NCBI GenBank assembly: GCA_014382445.1
Contig: JACNJS010000091.1
Location: 87,373-151,372 of the forward strand
DNA: 64,000 nt
Direction: 5' to 3'
Source of the DNA: Bacteroidota bacterium
GTDB lineage: Bacteria; Bacteroidota; Bacteroidia; Bacteroidales; F082
Part shown: piece after piece, positions 63,564 to 64,000 of the stretch
Layout of the letters: the number at the start of each line of letters is the position of its first letter
How positions within the stretch are numbered: the first letter of the stretch is position 1
The notes under the pieces: generated by a model
What the model was told of the DNA's origin: nothing
Database searches by the model: none
The model's input: the letters and a program-made list of their open reading frames with translations, nothing else
Position numbers and translations under genes: made by a program

Positions 63564-64000
63564 TTGAGATACCTGTTATTAAATATCGCTATATTTCTTA
63601 TGCTTGTGCAATCTGCGTTTAGCAGAGATTTAGATGCTCCGGTGGTAACATGTCTTGAAGTGCATTATGCCGGAGATGTAACAATATATTGGCAATCGCT
63701 TGATACAACAGCTCTGGAATTTCAAATTTTCTTTTCAACAGATAATATAACATGGGAACAAGCAGGGTCAGTCGACAGCCAAAATCAAAGCCTTCAGTTT
63801 TACCATTCGTTAGCACAGGCAAACAATCAATTATATTATTATTACATAAAAGCAATATATCAAACCGAAGAAGTTGATTCTGATGTATTCAACACCATTT
63901 TTCTGGTGGTTGACAACAGTACAGCCGGTTTGGCTACACTCCTTTGGAATCCTGTTCGCATTCCCTTACCTGAAGGATCATCGAGTTACTATAAAATTTA
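63564..64000 (+). CDS. Secreted protein, N-terminal part (cut by window end)
   Basis: A frame open from TTG 63564 to the end of the window with no stop. Starting at TTG gives a clear signal peptide (MRYLLLNIAIFLMLVQSAFS), and AAAGG lies just before it; the first ATG (63600) would cut the signal in half. The mature part (DLDAPVVTCLEVHYAGDVTI, WEQAGSVDS, YYYYIKAIY) looks like fibronectin type III/Ig-like beta-sandwich domains found in T9SS cargo proteins, and TLLWNPVRIPLPEGSS may begin a second unit. The family cannot be fixed from the fragment. Confidence 0.7.
   Translation, partial: MRYLLLNIAIFLMLVQSAFSRDLDAPVVTCLEVHYAGDVTIYWQSLDTTALEFQIFFSTDNITWEQAGSVDSQNQSLQFYHSLAQANNQLYYYYIKAIYQTEEVDSDVFNTIFLVVDNSTAGLATLLWNPVRIPLPEGSSSYYKI

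Overview
The window comes from the chromosome of a Bacteroidota bacterium, most likely a Bacteroidales/Marinilabiliales-like or flavobacterial relative. It is AT-rich. It carries type IX secretion (T9SS) components (PorQ, a PorE-like protein) and a secreted C10 protease ending in a T9SS sorting domain. It has Bacteroidota-typical families (DUF4251, DUF4159, DUF5916, DUF2807, FKBP lipoproteins next to a DHH phosphoesterase). Many genes are preceded by the Bacteroidota promoter TTG-N18/19-TAnnTTTG rather than E. coli-type -35/-10 boxes.

Layout. 1-1187: 3' part of a sigma-54 response regulator. 1304-4538: the translation operon thrS-infC-rpmI-rplT on the minus strand; infC appears to start at AUA behind a strong Shine-Dalgarno. 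4677-4984: tRNA-Ser(CGA) with a duplicated 3' fragment and three hairpins. 5085-25306: mostly housekeeping and envelope genes (DMT exporter, PepE, a large secreted protein divergent from the C10 protease, LOG-family hydrolase, UvrA, RfbC, DUF5916 protein, thioredoxin-like protein, acyl-CoA synthetase, hybrid histidine kinase). 25472-29034: a response regulator and a six-PAS histidine kinase, preceded by a decayed cheD.

29.3-38.9 kb is an accessory island. It holds an intact four-gene operon (SDR, radical SAM, secreted START-like protein, HemN-like radical SAM), an Lnt-like acyltransferase and an MscS channel. These are embedded in debris: two group II intron 3' ends (domains V/VI), a maturase C-terminus, an IS21 remnant with istA fused to istB, an internally deleted IS256 transposase, an IS1182 N-terminus, and fragments of Fic and KatG genes. 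Three long imperfect hairpins resembling integron attC sites lie at gene ends, and no integrase is visible.

38.9-64 kb returns to core genes: PNP, a DciA-like protein, RecF and PorQ in one operon; a DUF2807 lipoprotein; a second DMT exporter; a 0.5-kb repeat-filled gap; a polysaccharide flippase divergent from a glycosyltransferase fusion; the PorE-like OmpA protein; rpsP with a long acidic tail; NrnA plus three FKBP lipoproteins; TPR proteins; GyrA; a SixA-like phosphatase; GlyA; and the start of a secreted protein cut by the window end.

All family assignments were made by reading motifs in the translations. No database search was run.
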